Origin: Virgisporangium aurantiacum
GTDB lineage: Bacteria > Actinomycetota > Actinomycetes > Mycobacteriales > Micromonosporaceae
Assembly (NCBI RefSeq): GCF_016863635.1
Contig: NZ_BOPG01000067.1
Coordinates: 1-64,000 of the forward strand
DNA length: 64,000 nt
Direction of reading: 5' to 3'
Both the position numbers and the translations under genes were made by a program. Below the pieces are notes generated by a model that saw only the letters and a list, made by a program, of their open reading frames with translations, was not told where the DNA came from and searched no databases. How positions within the stretch are numbered: position 1 is the stretch's first letter; each line of letters begins with the position of its first letter. Below, piece by piece: positions 25,075-33,777 of this stretch.

Positions 25075-25770
25075 TCACCGGCCGCGCATCGCGCGGAATG
25101 CACCTTTCGGCGGCCGCATGTTCTTGGGAATCGCGCCCTTGGGCAGCTGGGTGCGCGCGGCGAGGGCGGTGAGCCTCGTCTCCAGCGCGTTGACCTCTTT
25201 GCCGGTGATGGTGCGCGGCAGCTTCATGAACGTGGTGCGGATCTTCTTCAACGGAAGCTGACCCTCGTCGCTGCCGACGATGTACTCGCGCATGTCGACG
25301 GACCCGATGATCTTCGCGAGACGCCGCTTCTCCTGGCCGAGCATCGACCGGACCTTCTGCGGGTTGCCCTCGCCGAGCAGGATCAGACCGGGCCGGCCGA
25401 TCACCACGTGCACCATGTCCATCGACGTGGTGCTGGCGAACGCGGGCCGCACCCGCCAGTCGCCCCGCATCGTCTGCACCACCTGGGCAGCGGCGCCGGG
25501 CTGACCCTCGTACTCGGCCATCATCGCCTTGTTGGCCCGCAGGTTCAGGACGATCATGATGCCGAGCAGCGCCATCATCACCGCGGCGATCATCCACAGC
25601 CAGCCGAACCCGAGCACGCCGAGCACCACGCCGGCCGCGAGCGGCACCAGGGATGCGACGAGCGCGAGCGGAACGAACAACTTGTCCCGCTGCGCGGTGA
25701 ACTTCATCGCGACGGGAAGTTGCTTGAGACCCTGGAGGAACGACGGCTTCTCCGGCTGCGCATTCGCCAT
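25075..25770 (-). CDS. DUF4191 integral membrane protein
   Basis: The 231-residue protein has two adjacent membrane helices at about 33-75 (VPLALVASLVPLAAGVVLG and WLWMIAAVMMALLGIMIVL), then a cytoplasmic domain with HVVIGRPGLILLGEG and a basic C-terminal tail. This is DUF4191, found next to lipA in most actinobacteria, function unknown. The ATG at 25770 (MANAQPEKPSFLQG) is the family start; 18 more codons are open upstream. It follows lipA by 10 bp on the same strand and is surely cotranscribed. Confidence 0.9.
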   Translation of the reverse strand: MANAQPEKPSFLQGLKQLPVAMKFTAQRDKLFVPLALVASLVPLAAGVVLGVLGFGWLWMIAAVMMALLGIMIVLNLRANKAMMAEYEGQPGAAAQVVQTMRGDWRVRPAFASTTSMDMVHVVIGRPGLILLGEGNPQKVRSMLGQEKRRLAKIIGSVDMREYIVGSDEGQLPLKKIRTTFMKLPRTITGKEVNALETRLTALAARTQLPKGAIPKNMRPPKGAFRAMRGR

Positions 25771-25780
25771 ACACAGAATC

Positions 25781-26758
25781 CTAGATGGCCGCGGCCTCCG
25801 CGCCGACCGCAGCCCGTGCCTCAACTGCCTGGTTGTACAGCCGCCCGGCCCGGTACGACGACCGCACCAGCGGTCCGCTCATCACGCCGGCGAAGCCGAT
25901 CTCCTCGGCCTCTTCCCGCAACTCCACGAACTCCTCCGGCTTGACCCACCGTTCCACCGGGTGGTGCCGGGGCGTCGGCCGCAGGTACTGGGTGATCGTC
26001 AGCAGTTCGCAGCCCGCCGAGTGCAGGTCACGCAGGGCCTGCGACACCTCGGCGCGCTCCTCGCCCATGCCCAGGATGAGGTTCGACTTCGTCACCAGCC
26101 CCGCGGCGCGGGCCCGGGTGATCACGTCGAGAGACCGCTCGTACCGGAACGCCGGCCGGATCCGCTTGAAGATCCGCGGCACGGTCTCGATGTTGTGCGC
26201 GAGAACCTCCGGAGCGGAACCGAAGACCTCACGAAGCTGCGCCGGATCGGCGTTGAAGTCCGGAATGAGAAGTTCGACCCCGCAGCCCGGAAGCAGATTG
26301 TGGATCTGGCGCACCGTCTCGGCATAGAGCCACGCGCCGCCGTCGGGAAGATCGTCGCGGGCGACGCCCGTGATCGTCGCGTACTTGAGCCCCATCTGCC
26401 GCACCGACTCGGCGACCCGGCGCGGCTCGTCGGCGTCGAACTCGGCCGGCTTGCCGGTGTCGATCTGGCAGAAGTCGCACCGGCGGGTGCACTGGTCGCC
26501 GCCGATGAGGAAGGTCGCCTCCCGGTCTTCCCAACACTCGTAGATGTTGGGACAGCCGGCCGCCTGGCAGACCGTGTGCAGACCCTCGCGCTTCACCAGC
26601 CCGTGCAGCTGCGTGAACTCCGGGCCCATCGTCGCCTTGACCTTGATCCACGGCGGCTTGCGCTCGATGGGGGTCTGCGCGTTCCGGGCCTCGATGCGCA
26701 GCATCCGGCGGCCCTCGGGGGCGGCGGAGGATGCGGCGGAAGGTGCGGCGGAGGTCAC
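25781..26758 (-). CDS. lipA: Lipoyl synthase
   Basis: This 325-residue radical-SAM enzyme has both Fe-S motifs: the auxiliary cluster Cys64-x4-Cys69-x5-Cys75 and the SAM cluster Cys90-x3-Cys94-x2-Cys97 (CTRRCDFC). The C-terminal RSSYRAG supplies the conserved serine. It inserts two sulfurs into protein-bound octanoyl groups delivered by LipB, producing the lipoyl arms of SucB and the glycine cleavage H protein. The start is GTG. In mycobacteria lipB lies directly beside lipA; here aspS and a fibronectin protein separate them. Confidence 0.97.
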   Translation of the reverse strand: MTSAAPSAASSAAPEGRRMLRIEARNAQTPIERKPPWIKVKATMGPEFTQLHGLVKREGLHTVCQAAGCPNIYECWEDREATFLIGGDQCTRRCDFCQIDTGKPAEFDADEPRRVAESVRQMGLKYATITGVARDDLPDGGAWLYAETVRQIHNLLPGCGVELLIPDFNADPAQLREVFGSAPEVLAHNIETVPRIFKRIRPAFRYERSLDVITRARAAGLVTKSNLILGMGEERAEVSQALRDLHSAGCELLTITQYLRPTPRHHPVERWVKPEEFVELREEAEEIGFAGVMSGPLVRSSYRAGRLYNQAVEARAAVGAEAAAI

Positions 26759-26814
26759 CCCGCCAGCCTACGTCGCCCGACGTTCAGAAGGATTTCAACG
26801 CGACACAGCTAACA

Positions 26815-27046
26815 CCGGCTCGGTACCATCCCAGGTCAACGGCGACGACGGAACCGAGTAGCTCCGGGTCGCGCCAGTCGAGAGAGCCGCCGGTAGCTGG
26901 GAGGGCGGTCTGGCGTCCCGGGTGTGAAGACACTCCCGAGCCGGAGCAGTGCAAGAGGCCCGTGAATCACGGGTAAAGGTGCGGTGGTACCGCGAGGCCC
27001 CACTCGTCCGCACCCCCTGGGACGGCGTTGCAGTCGAACAGGAGGT
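26815..27046 (+). promoter_or_regulatory. T-box riboswitch leader, GAC (Asp) specifier
   Basis: The 3' part has the T-box core TGGTACCGCG (26985-26994). Upstream a 9-bp base helix pairs CCGGCTCGG (26815-26823) with CCGAGCCGG (26936-26944). Inside it, AGTA (26857-26860) and GAA followed by GAC-A (26926-26932) face each other across the helix CCGGG/CCCGG (26864-26868, 26917-26921), as in a classical specifier loop. A separate hairpin CCCGT-GAATC-ACGGG (26959-26973) is stem III. Downstream GCACCCCC (27010-27017) can pair with the ribosome site GGAGGTGC with one mismatch, so control is probably at translation. The T-box base after TGG is T, which would pair with A73 or wobble with the G73 expected of tRNA-Asp. 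Confidence 0.88.
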
Positions 27047-27053
27047 GCCGATC

Positions 27054-28286
27054 ATGCCGCAACGCGTCCTCTCCTCCGAACTCCCCGCCCACGTGGGCGA
27101 AACCGTGCTCCTGCGCGGCTGGGTTCATCGGCGGAGATCCCTCAAGAGCGTTTCCTTCCTGATCGTGCGCGACCGGGCCGGCCTGGCCCAGGTCGTCATG
27201 CCGGAACCGGTCGAAACACCCGAGGAATCGGCCGTCGCCGTCGTGGGTACGGTGGTCGCGAACCCGGCGGCGCCGGCGGGCGTCGAGGTGGTGAAACCCA
27301 CCGTGGACGCGCTGGCAGCGGCCGAAACGCCGCCGTTCGAGCTGTTCCGCCCCGACCTGGCAGCGGGCCTGTCGACCCGGCTCGACGCCGCGCCGCTGGC
27401 GTTCCGCCACCCGGGCACCCGCACGGCACTCGAAACCGCGGCGGCCGCCACCCGAGGCTTCCGGACCGCGCTGGAGAAGAGCGGTTTCACCGAGATCTTC
27501 ACGCCGAAACTGGTGGCCACGGCCACCGAGAGCGGCGCGAACGTCTTCCCGGTCGACTACTTCGGCCGCACGGCCTACCTCGCCCAGAGCCCGCAGTTCT
27601 ACAAGCAGCTCATGGTCGGGGTGTTCGAGCGGGTGTTCGAGGTCGGCCCGGTGTTCCGCGCCGAGCCGCACGACACCGGCCGGCACCTGGCCCAGTACAC
27701 GTCGCTCGACGCCGAGCTCGGCTTCATCGAGGACCACCGCGACGTGATGGCCGTGGTCCGGGAGGCGATCGCGGGCATGGTCGAGGCGGCGGCGCCGGGT
27801 CTGGACGTCCCGATCGACATCCCCGACATCCATTTCCCGGACGCCCTGCGCGTGGCCGGCGCCCGTCCGGACGAGCCGGACCTGTCCCCGGCCGACGAAC
27901 GGGCACTGGGGGAGTGGGCCCGGCGGGAGCACGGCAGCGACTTCCTGTTCGTCACCGGCTACCCGATGGTCAAGCGCCCGTTCTACACCCATCCCGACCC
28001 GGCCGACGCACGCTGGTCGAACAGCTTCGACCTGCTGTTCCGCGGGGTCGAACTGGTCACCGGCGGCCAACGCCTGCACCGGCACGGGGACTACCTGGCC
28101 GCCCTGGCGGCCCGCGGCCAGCCGGTGGAGCCGTACCGCTCCTACGTCGACGCGTTCCGCTACGGCATCCCGCCGCACGGCGGCTTCGCGATCGGCCTGG
28201 AGCGCTTCGTGGCCCGCCTCCTGGGGCTGGCCAACGTCCGGGAGGCCACGGCGTTCCCGCGGGACCGCACCCGCCTGGAACCGTGA
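27054..28286 (+). CDS. aspS: Archaeal-type aspartyl-tRNA synthetase, probably non-discriminating
   Basis: This 410-residue class IIb synthetase has an N-terminal OB-fold anticodon domain (about 1-105) and a catalytic domain with VYFGRTAYLAQSPQFYKQ-type motif, FRAEPHDTGRH (motif 2), GGQRLHRHGDYL and GFAIGLERF (motif 3), ending in FPRDRTRLEP. It lacks the large GAD insertion of bacterial AspRS (about 590 residues), so it is the archaeal/eukaryal form. His25 in GWVHRRR and a Pro in NPAAPAG occupy positions that are Trp and Lys in the discriminating archaeal enzyme and, from memory, His and Pro in the non-discriminating Deinococcus AspRS2. It may thus also charge tRNA-Asn. The ATG at 27054 follows AGGAGGT. 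It is controlled by the T-box leader. Confidence 0.9.
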   Translation: MPQRVLSSELPAHVGETVLLRGWVHRRRSLKSVSFLIVRDRAGLAQVVMPEPVETPEESAVAVVGTVVANPAAPAGVEVVKPTVDALAAAETPPFELFRPDLAAGLSTRLDAAPLAFRHPGTRTALETAAAATRGFRTALEKSGFTEIFTPKLVATATESGANVFPVDYFGRTAYLAQSPQFYKQLMVGVFERVFEVGPVFRAEPHDTGRHLAQYTSLDAELGFIEDHRDVMAVVREAIAGMVEAAAPGLDVPIDIPDIHFPDALRVAGARPDEPDLSPADERALGEWARREHGSDFLFVTGYPMVKRPFYTHPDPADARWSNSFDLLFRGVELVTGGQRLHRHGDYLAALAARGQPVEPYRSYVDAFRYGIPPHGGFAIGLERFVARLLGLANVREATAFPRDRTRLEP

Positions 28287-28336
28287 CCTTCGCCGTTTTT
28301 GTCCGAAAGGCCCTCACTTTTCCGTAGATTGCGCCT

Positions 28337-30118
28337 GTGATCGGTTCACGAGGTGCGGTATTGATCGCCGTCGGCGTGGTTCTGGGAGCCGGGCTCACCG
28401 GCCCGGCTCTCGCCACGCCGGACGGCGCGTCGGGATCGCGCGCCGGGGTCCCGGGCATCGAGTCGACGCCCGACCCGGACAACTCGGCGTCGGCCCCGCC
28501 CGAGCAGCCGGTGATCACCGGCGTCGTCGAGGGGGACGGGGAGCTGACCGTCACCTGGGACCCGCCCGACGGCGACGCACCCACCAGCTACACCGTCTGG
28601 GTCGGCGGCGAGGTCCCCGACTCCGGCTGCGACGAGATCCCGGCCGGCACGCACACCTGCACCGTCGACACCGGGCTGGAGAACGAGACCTCGTACGCGG
28701 TCGAGGTCGCGGCGAACCACACCGGGACGGAACCGGCGTACAGCCAGGCCTGGTGGGCGACCCCGCGGAACACGCAGGTCACGGTGCCCGGCGCGCCGAC
28801 CCTCCACGACATCGGGGTCGACGGCGACACGCTGACGCTGACCTGGGACGCGCCGGGCGACGACGGCGGCCTGGCGATCCTCGGCTACACGGTCACCACC
28901 GTGCGGTCGGGCGACGACCACCCGGTGCCGTGCGAGCAACCGCAGGGCCGCACGTCCACCACCTGCACGATCACCGGCACGGCCGGCGTCGGGTACACGG
29001 CGACCGTCACCGCGTGGAACTCCGAGGGCGAGGGCCCGGCGTCCAACGAGAAGACCGCGACGGTGGCGGCGGGCAGGCCGGGACCGCCGACCGCGTTGGT
29101 CGCGGTCGACGGCCGCGCGGTGACCGTCTCCTGGACGCCGCACGGCACCGGCGGCGCGCCGATCCAGGGCTACCTGGTGACGGTGCACCGCGAGGGTCAG
29201 CCGGGACCGGTTCCGTGCGCCGGTCAACAGGGCCAGGGCGAGTGGAGCAGCCTGTACACGGGCAGCTCGTGCACCTTCACCGGTGTACCGGGCGCGACGT
29301 ACACGGCGAGCGTCAAGGCGCGCAACAGCGTCGGCACGTCCGACCTCGCGGGCACCGGCACCGGCACCGTGCCGGCCCTCGCCGGCCCGCACGACGTCGC
29401 GGCCACGCCCGGCAACGCCACGGCGACCGTGACCTGGACGGCGATCACGCCGGCCACCGGCATCACCGGCTACACCGTCACCTACACGAGGGAGGGCGGC
29501 CAGGCGCAGACCGCCCAGGTGCCGGGTGCCGCCGCGCACAGCCGCGAGCTGACCGGCCTGGAGAACGGCGCCACCTACTCGGTCACGGTGAAGGCCGTGC
29601 TCGGCGAGGGCACGGTGCGGGACAGCGCGGCCGTCCCGGTGACGCCGTCGGCGCCGGCCACGATCCCGGACACCGCGCCGGAACCCGACGACGCCCTGTC
29701 GGCGCCGGCCGGCGCGACGACGCCCGAACCGGGCGGGACCATCACGGTCAGCGGCACCGGGTTCGCCCCGAACAGCCGGGTGGAGCTGGTGATCTACTCG
29801 TCGCCGCGGAGCCTCGGCACGGCGACCACGGCGGCGGACGGGTCGTTCAGCCGGGCCGTGGTCATCCCGTCGAGCCTGAGCGGCTCCCACACGGTGACGT
29901 CGTTCGGCGTCGACCCCGACGGCGACCCGCGGGTGCTGGCGCTCGGGATCACCGTCGCCGCGGTGACGCTGGCCGCCGCCGCCGACGACAGCGGGCTCGC
30001 GGCCACCGGCGCGCCGATCGCGACGATCCTGCTGACCGGCGTCCTCCTGATCGCCGGCGGCGCGGGCACCCGGGTGGCGGCCGGCGGCGCCGCTAGCGGA
30101 CGCCCAGATCGCGGATGA
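28337..30118 (+). CDS. Secreted fibronectin type III repeat protein with LAATG sorting signal
   Basis: The 593-residue protein begins with a signal peptide (GAVLIAVGVVLGAGLTGPALA, cut near 27). Four fibronectin type III domains follow at about 57-143, 150-245, 247-345 and 350-435, each with the typical W...Y...T pattern (for example LTVTWDPPDGDAPTSYTV). An Ig-like/CARDB-like domain lies at about 455-545 (PGGTITVSGTGFAPNSRVEL). Then come LAATG and a hydrophobic helix (TILLTGVLLIAGGAG) with a basic end, a sortase signal of the LAxTG type used by actinobacterial class E sortases. It is probably wall-attached, with an adhesion or structural role. The GTG start has weak ribosome-site support. Its end overlaps convergent lipB by 26 bp. 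Confidence 0.85.
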   Translation: MIGSRGAVLIAVGVVLGAGLTGPALATPDGASGSRAGVPGIESTPDPDNSASAPPEQPVITGVVEGDGELTVTWDPPDGDAPTSYTVWVGGEVPDSGCDEIPAGTHTCTVDTGLENETSYAVEVAANHTGTEPAYSQAWWATPRNTQVTVPGAPTLHDIGVDGDTLTLTWDAPGDDGGLAILGYTVTTVRSGDDHPVPCEQPQGRTSTTCTITGTAGVGYTATVTAWNSEGEGPASNEKTATVAAGRPGPPTALVAVDGRAVTVSWTPHGTGGAPIQGYLVTVHREGQPGPVPCAGQQGQGEWSSLYTGSSCTFTGVPGATYTASVKARNSVGTSDLAGTGTGTVPALAGPHDVAATPGNATATVTWTAITPATGITGYTVTYTREGGQAQTAQVPGAAAHSRELTGLENGATYSVTVKAVLGEGTVRDSAAVPVTPSAPATIPDTAPEPDDALSAPAGATTPEPGGTITVSGTGFAPNSRVELVIYSSPRSLGTATTAADGSFSRAVVIPSSLSGSHTVTSFGVDPDGDPRVLALGITVAAVTLAAAADDSGLAATGAPIATILLTGVLLIAGGAGTRVAAGGAASGRPDRG

Positions 30119-30746
30119 GCATCTTCTCCACCACCGGGAGCACATCGGCCACCGGCACGGTGCGGCCCAGCTCGGCCGAGAGGGAGGTGACGCCGGCCTC
30201 GCGGATGCCGCACGGGACGATCCGGTCGTAGGCGGTGAGGTCGCAGTCGCAGTTCAGGGCGAAGCCGTGCTGCGTGACGCCGCGGGCCACCCGGATGCCG
30301 ATCGCGCCGATCTTCCGGTCGCCGCCCCTGTCGTCGGCCGGGATCCAGACGCCGCTCCAGGACGGGCCGCGGTCGGTGAACCGGGTGGTCGCGACGCCGA
30401 ACTCGGCGCACACGTCGATGAGCACCTGCTCGACGCGCCGCACGTACGCGACCACGTCGACCGGGTCGGGCAGCCGCACGATGGGGTACCCGACGAGCTG
30501 GCCCGGCCCGTGCCAGGTGATCCGCCCGCCCCGGTCGACATCGATCACCTCGGATCCGTCGACGGGACGGTCGAGCGGCTGGGTGCGTTTCCCGGCGGTG
30601 TAGACGCTCGGGTGCTCCAAGAGCAGAACGGTGCCGGGCTCCGTGTCGGCGACCACACCGGCGTGGATACGCTGCTGCTCGGCCCAGGCCGTGCGGTAAT
30701 CGACAAGTCCTGATCTGATGACTGCGAGGGGAACCACGGTGGTCAC
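30093..30746 (-). CDS. lipB: Octanoyl-(acyl carrier protein)-protein N-octanoyltransferase
   Basis: LipB of 217 residues with TVLLLEHPSVYTAGKR, the RGGRITWHGPGQLVGYP motif and the catalytic Cys/Lys region DRKIGAIGIRVARGVTQHG...VPCGI. It moves octanoate from acyl carrier protein onto lipoyl domains, the substrate of LipA. The GTG at 30746 is preferred (VTTVVPLAVIRSG); a GTG three codons later is also possible. Its 5' end overlaps the divergent MMPL gene by about 8 bp, and its 3' end overlaps the convergent fibronectin gene, so its neighbours appear to be tightly packed insertions. Confidence 0.94.
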   Translation of the reverse strand: MTTVVPLAVIRSGLVDYRTAWAEQQRIHAGVVADTEPGTVLLLEHPSVYTAGKRTQPLDRPVDGSEVIDVDRGGRITWHGPGQLVGYPIVRLPDPVDVVAYVRRVEQVLIDVCAEFGVATTRFTDRGPSWSGVWIPADDRGGDRKIGAIGIRVARGVTQHGFALNCDCDLTAYDRIVPCGIREAGVTSLSAELGRTVPVADVLPVVEKMLIRDLGVR

Positions 30747-32931
30747 GTCTGCGAGCGTATCCCGGTTCCGGTGGCTGTTGCCGGCGTTGCTGGTGGTGGC
30801 GTTCCTTGCGTTAGCCGGGCCGATCGGGTCGTTGGCCGGCAGAACCGCCGAGGTCCAGGAGAACGACAACGCCGCGTACCTGCCGACCAGCGCCGAGTCG
30901 ACCCAGGTCGACCGCCGGCTCGACGGGTTCGCCGGCGGCACGACGCTGCCCGCGGTGATCGTCTACACGAGGTCCGACGGCGGGGCGCTGACCGAGACGG
31001 ACCGCTCGGTGGTCTCCCGCGACGTCGACGCGATCTACGCGAACCAGTTGCCCGTGCTGGCCGGCCCGCCGGTCGGCCCGGTGTTCTCCGAGGACGGCCG
31101 GGCCGCCCAGGTGATCGTCGAGTACGCCGGCGACGACCCGGAGAAGGTCCGCGGCGACATCGGCTGGGTGCGTGACCGGGTGCACGGCCACGAGGAGCTG
31201 ACCGCGCACGTCACCGGCCCGGGCGGCGTGCTCGCCGACCTGCTCGTGGTGTTCGACACGATCAACGGCGTGCTGCTGGCGGTCACCGCCGGCGTGGTGC
31301 TGCTGATCCTGGTGGCCGTCTACCGCAGCCCGCTGCTGCCGCTGCTGGTGCTCGTCAGCGCCGGCGCCGCGCTGGGCCTGGCCAACGGCACCGTCTACCT
31401 GCTGGCGAAGAACGACCTGGTCACGCTCTCGGGCCAGACCCAGGGCATCCTCGACGTGCTGGTGCTCGGCGCCGGCACCGACTACGCGCTGCTGGTGGTC
31501 TCCCGCTACCGGGAGGAACTGCGCCGGCACGAGAACCGGTTCGACGCGATGCGGGTGGCCTGGCGGGCGTCGGTCGAGCCGGTCCTGGCCAGCGGCGGCA
31601 CCGTCATCCTCGGCCTGCTCTGCCTGCTGATCTCCGACCTGGCGTCGAACCGCGGTCTGGGCCCGGTCGCGGGCATCGGCATCGCGTGCGCGTTGCTGTC
31701 GATGCTGGTGTTCCTGCCGGCGGTGCTGGCGCTGGCCGGCCGGGTGGTGTTCTGGCCGTTCCCACCGGCACACCGGCCGTGGTCGGCCGGGGACGCGGGC
31801 ATCTGGGCGCGGGTGGCCGCGCTCGTCGGGCGGCGGTCGCGCGCGGTCTGGGCACTGACCGTCGTGGTGCTGGCCGTCCTCTCCCTCGGGCTCTTCCGGT
31901 TGGAGGCGAGCGGCATCCCGCAGACCGAGTCGTTCGTGGGGCAGACCGACTCGCAGGACGGGCAGCGGGTGCTCGGCGAGCACTTCCCGGCCGGCGCCGG
32001 CAGCCCGGCGATCATCCTCGTCCGGGCCGAGCGGTCGGAGCAGGTGGTGTTCGCCGTGCGTCGCGTCGACGGGGTCGCCGCGGTCGTCCCGTTCACCGGC
32101 ACCCCCGCCGGCGACACGACGCCGGCGCCGATGATGGTCGACGGGTACGTGCGGCTCGACGTGACGCTGCGGGCGGCCCCCGACTCGCCGGCGGCCGACG
32201 CCGCGGTGCGCGAACTGCGCCGGGTGGCGCACGGGATCGCCGGCGCCGACGCGAAGGTGGGCGGGTTCACCGCGATCAACCTCGACGTGCAGGACACCGC
32301 GCGACGCGACCGCACGGTGATCATCCCGGTGGTGCTGGTCGTGGTGTTCCTGATCCTGATGCTGCTGCTGCGCTCGGTGGTGGCGCCGGTGCTGCTGATC
32401 GCCACCGTGGTGCTGTCGTTCCTGGCCACGCTCGGCGTCAGCGGCGTGATGTTCCGCGACGTGCTCGGCTTCGCCGGCGCCGACTCGTCGTATCCGCTGT
32501 TCGCGTTCGTGTTCCTGGTGGCACTCGGCATCGACTACAACATCTTCCTGATGACCCGCATCCGTGAGGAGGCCGGCCGCCGCGGTCACCGCGAGGGGAC
32601 GCTGCTGGGGCTGTCCGTCACCGGCGGCGTGATCACCTCGGCGGGCGTCGTGCTGGCGGCCACGTTCGCGGCGTTGGGCGTGCTGCCGCTGGTGTTCCTC
32701 GCCGAACTGGCGTTCACAGTGGCGTTCGGCGTCCTGCTCGACACGCTGATCGTCCGCTCGTTGCTGGTGCCCGCGGTGACGGTCGAGCTGGGCCGCTGGG
32801 CGTGGTGGCCGGGCCGGCTGTCGAACGCCCCGGTGCGGCGCGCGCGGCTAGCGCTGGAAGGCGGCCGCCACAGCCGAGCCGACGGTGCGGTCAGCGAAAG
32901 CAAAGCCGTGTTCGGACAGCACCGCCGGTAG
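30739..32931 (+). CDS. MMPL/RND-family membrane transporter
   Basis: The 730-residue protein has the MmpL layout: one helix at the N-terminus, a ~170-residue external loop, five helices, a second external loop and five more helices. The diagnostic blocks are VLGAGTDYALLVVSRYREEL and its second-half counterpart LVALGIDYNIFLMTRIREE. These proton-driven pumps export lipids or small molecules in actinobacteria. The GTG at 30739 has GAGGGG 8 bp upstream; an ATG at 30718 in the same frame is an alternative. The C-terminus overlaps the convergent TIGR01777 gene by 84 bp. No regulator or lipid-synthesis gene is adjacent. Confidence 0.88.
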   Translation: MVTSASVSRFRWLLPALLVVAFLALAGPIGSLAGRTAEVQENDNAAYLPTSAESTQVDRRLDGFAGGTTLPAVIVYTRSDGGALTETDRSVVSRDVDAIYANQLPVLAGPPVGPVFSEDGRAAQVIVEYAGDDPEKVRGDIGWVRDRVHGHEELTAHVTGPGGVLADLLVVFDTINGVLLAVTAGVVLLILVAVYRSPLLPLLVLVSAGAALGLANGTVYLLAKNDLVTLSGQTQGILDVLVLGAGTDYALLVVSRYREELRRHENRFDAMRVAWRASVEPVLASGGTVILGLLCLLISDLASNRGLGPVAGIGIACALLSMLVFLPAVLALAGRVVFWPFPPAHRPWSAGDAGIWARVAALVGRRSRAVWALTVVVLAVLSLGLFRLEASGIPQTESFVGQTDSQDGQRVLGEHFPAGAGSPAIILVRAERSEQVVFAVRRVDGVAAVVPFTGTPAGDTTPAPMMVDGYVRLDVTLRAAPDSPAADAAVRELRRVAHGIAGADAKVGGFTAINLDVQDTARRDRTVIIPVVLVVVFLILMLLLRSVVAPVLLIATVVLSFLATLGVSGVMFRDVLGFAGADSSYPLFAFVFLVALGIDYNIFLMTRIREEAGRRGHREGTLLGLSVTGGVITSAGVVLAATFAALGVLPLVFLAELAFTVAFGVLLDTLIVRSLLVPAVTVELGRWAWWPGRLSNAPVRRARLALEGGRHSRADGAVSESKAVFGQHRR

Positions 32932-33753
32932 GGCCCGCTGGCTCATCAGCATCTCGGTGGCGAACTCGGTGCCGGCGACGACGTTCAGCGCGATCTTCGG
33001 CACCGGGAACACCGCCGGCCGGTGCAGCTGCCGACCGAGGGCCGTGGCGAGTTCCTTCCACCGCGCCGGTTCCGGCCCGGCGAGGATGACCGGACCGGCG
33101 ATGTCGTCGCGCTCGACGAGGAACTCCATGGCGGCCAGGCAGTCGCGCATCGAGATCCACGGCACCCAGCTCCGGCCGTTGCCCAACGGCCCGCCGACGC
33201 CGAGCCGGAACGGCAGCAGCAGCGGCTGCAGCACGCCGCCCGCCGGGTGCAGCGGCAGGCCGGTGCGCATGAGCACCACCCGCCGGCCGGCGACGCGTGC
33301 GGGCGCCGTCGCGGCCTCCCAGGCACGCGTCATCTCGCTGAGAAAACCCTCGCCGGGGTCGTCGGCCTCGGTGAGGACGCGGTCGTGCCCGTCGCCGAAG
33401 TAGTGGATGCCCGACATGCTGAGCAACGCGATCGGCTCGGCGTGCGCGGCGACCGCCTTCGCCAGCGTGCCGGTGGCCGAGGTGCGGCTCCCGATCAGTT
33501 CCCGCTTGTAGTCGGCGCTCCACCGCTTGTCGCCGATGTTGGCGCCGGACAGGTTCACCACCGCGCCGACGCCGTCCAATGTGGACGGATCGAGCGTGCC
33601 GGTCGACGGGTCCCACCGACGCTCGTCGGCTCCGGCTGGCCCGGGAGCCGGCTCGCGCCGGACCAGCCGCACGACGTCGTGCCCGGCTTCCCGGAGCCGG
33701 GTGACCAACCGGGTGCCCAGGAAGCCGGACGCCCCGGCGGTCAGTACCCGCAT
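32848..33753 (-). CDS. TIGR01777 family NAD(P)-dependent epimerase-like oxidoreductase
   Basis: This 301-residue short-chain-type protein has the Rossmann motif TAGASGFLGTRLV at 5-17, the block VVNLSGANIGDKRWSADYKRELIGSR and the C-terminal DUF1731 region with ALP-AVLSEHGF. The family (E. coli YfcH, plant SULA) is linked to cell division in plants but its bacterial substrate is unknown. From memory, it sits beside lipB in mycobacteria (Rv2216-Rv2217); here the MMPL gene separates them. Start is ATG. Confidence 0.93.
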   Translation of the reverse strand: MRVLTAGASGFLGTRLVTRLREAGHDVVRLVRREPAPGPAGADERRWDPSTGTLDPSTLDGVGAVVNLSGANIGDKRWSADYKRELIGSRTSATGTLAKAVAAHAEPIALLSMSGIHYFGDGHDRVLTEADDPGEGFLSEMTRAWEAATAPARVAGRRVVLMRTGLPLHPAGGVLQPLLLPFRLGVGGPLGNGRSWVPWISMRDCLAAMEFLVERDDIAGPVILAGPEPARWKELATALGRQLHRPAVFPVPKIALNVVAGTEFATEMLMSQRALPAVLSEHGFAFADRTVGSAVAAAFQR

Positions 33754-33777
33754 GTTTCTGTTACGCCTCGCCTTTGA

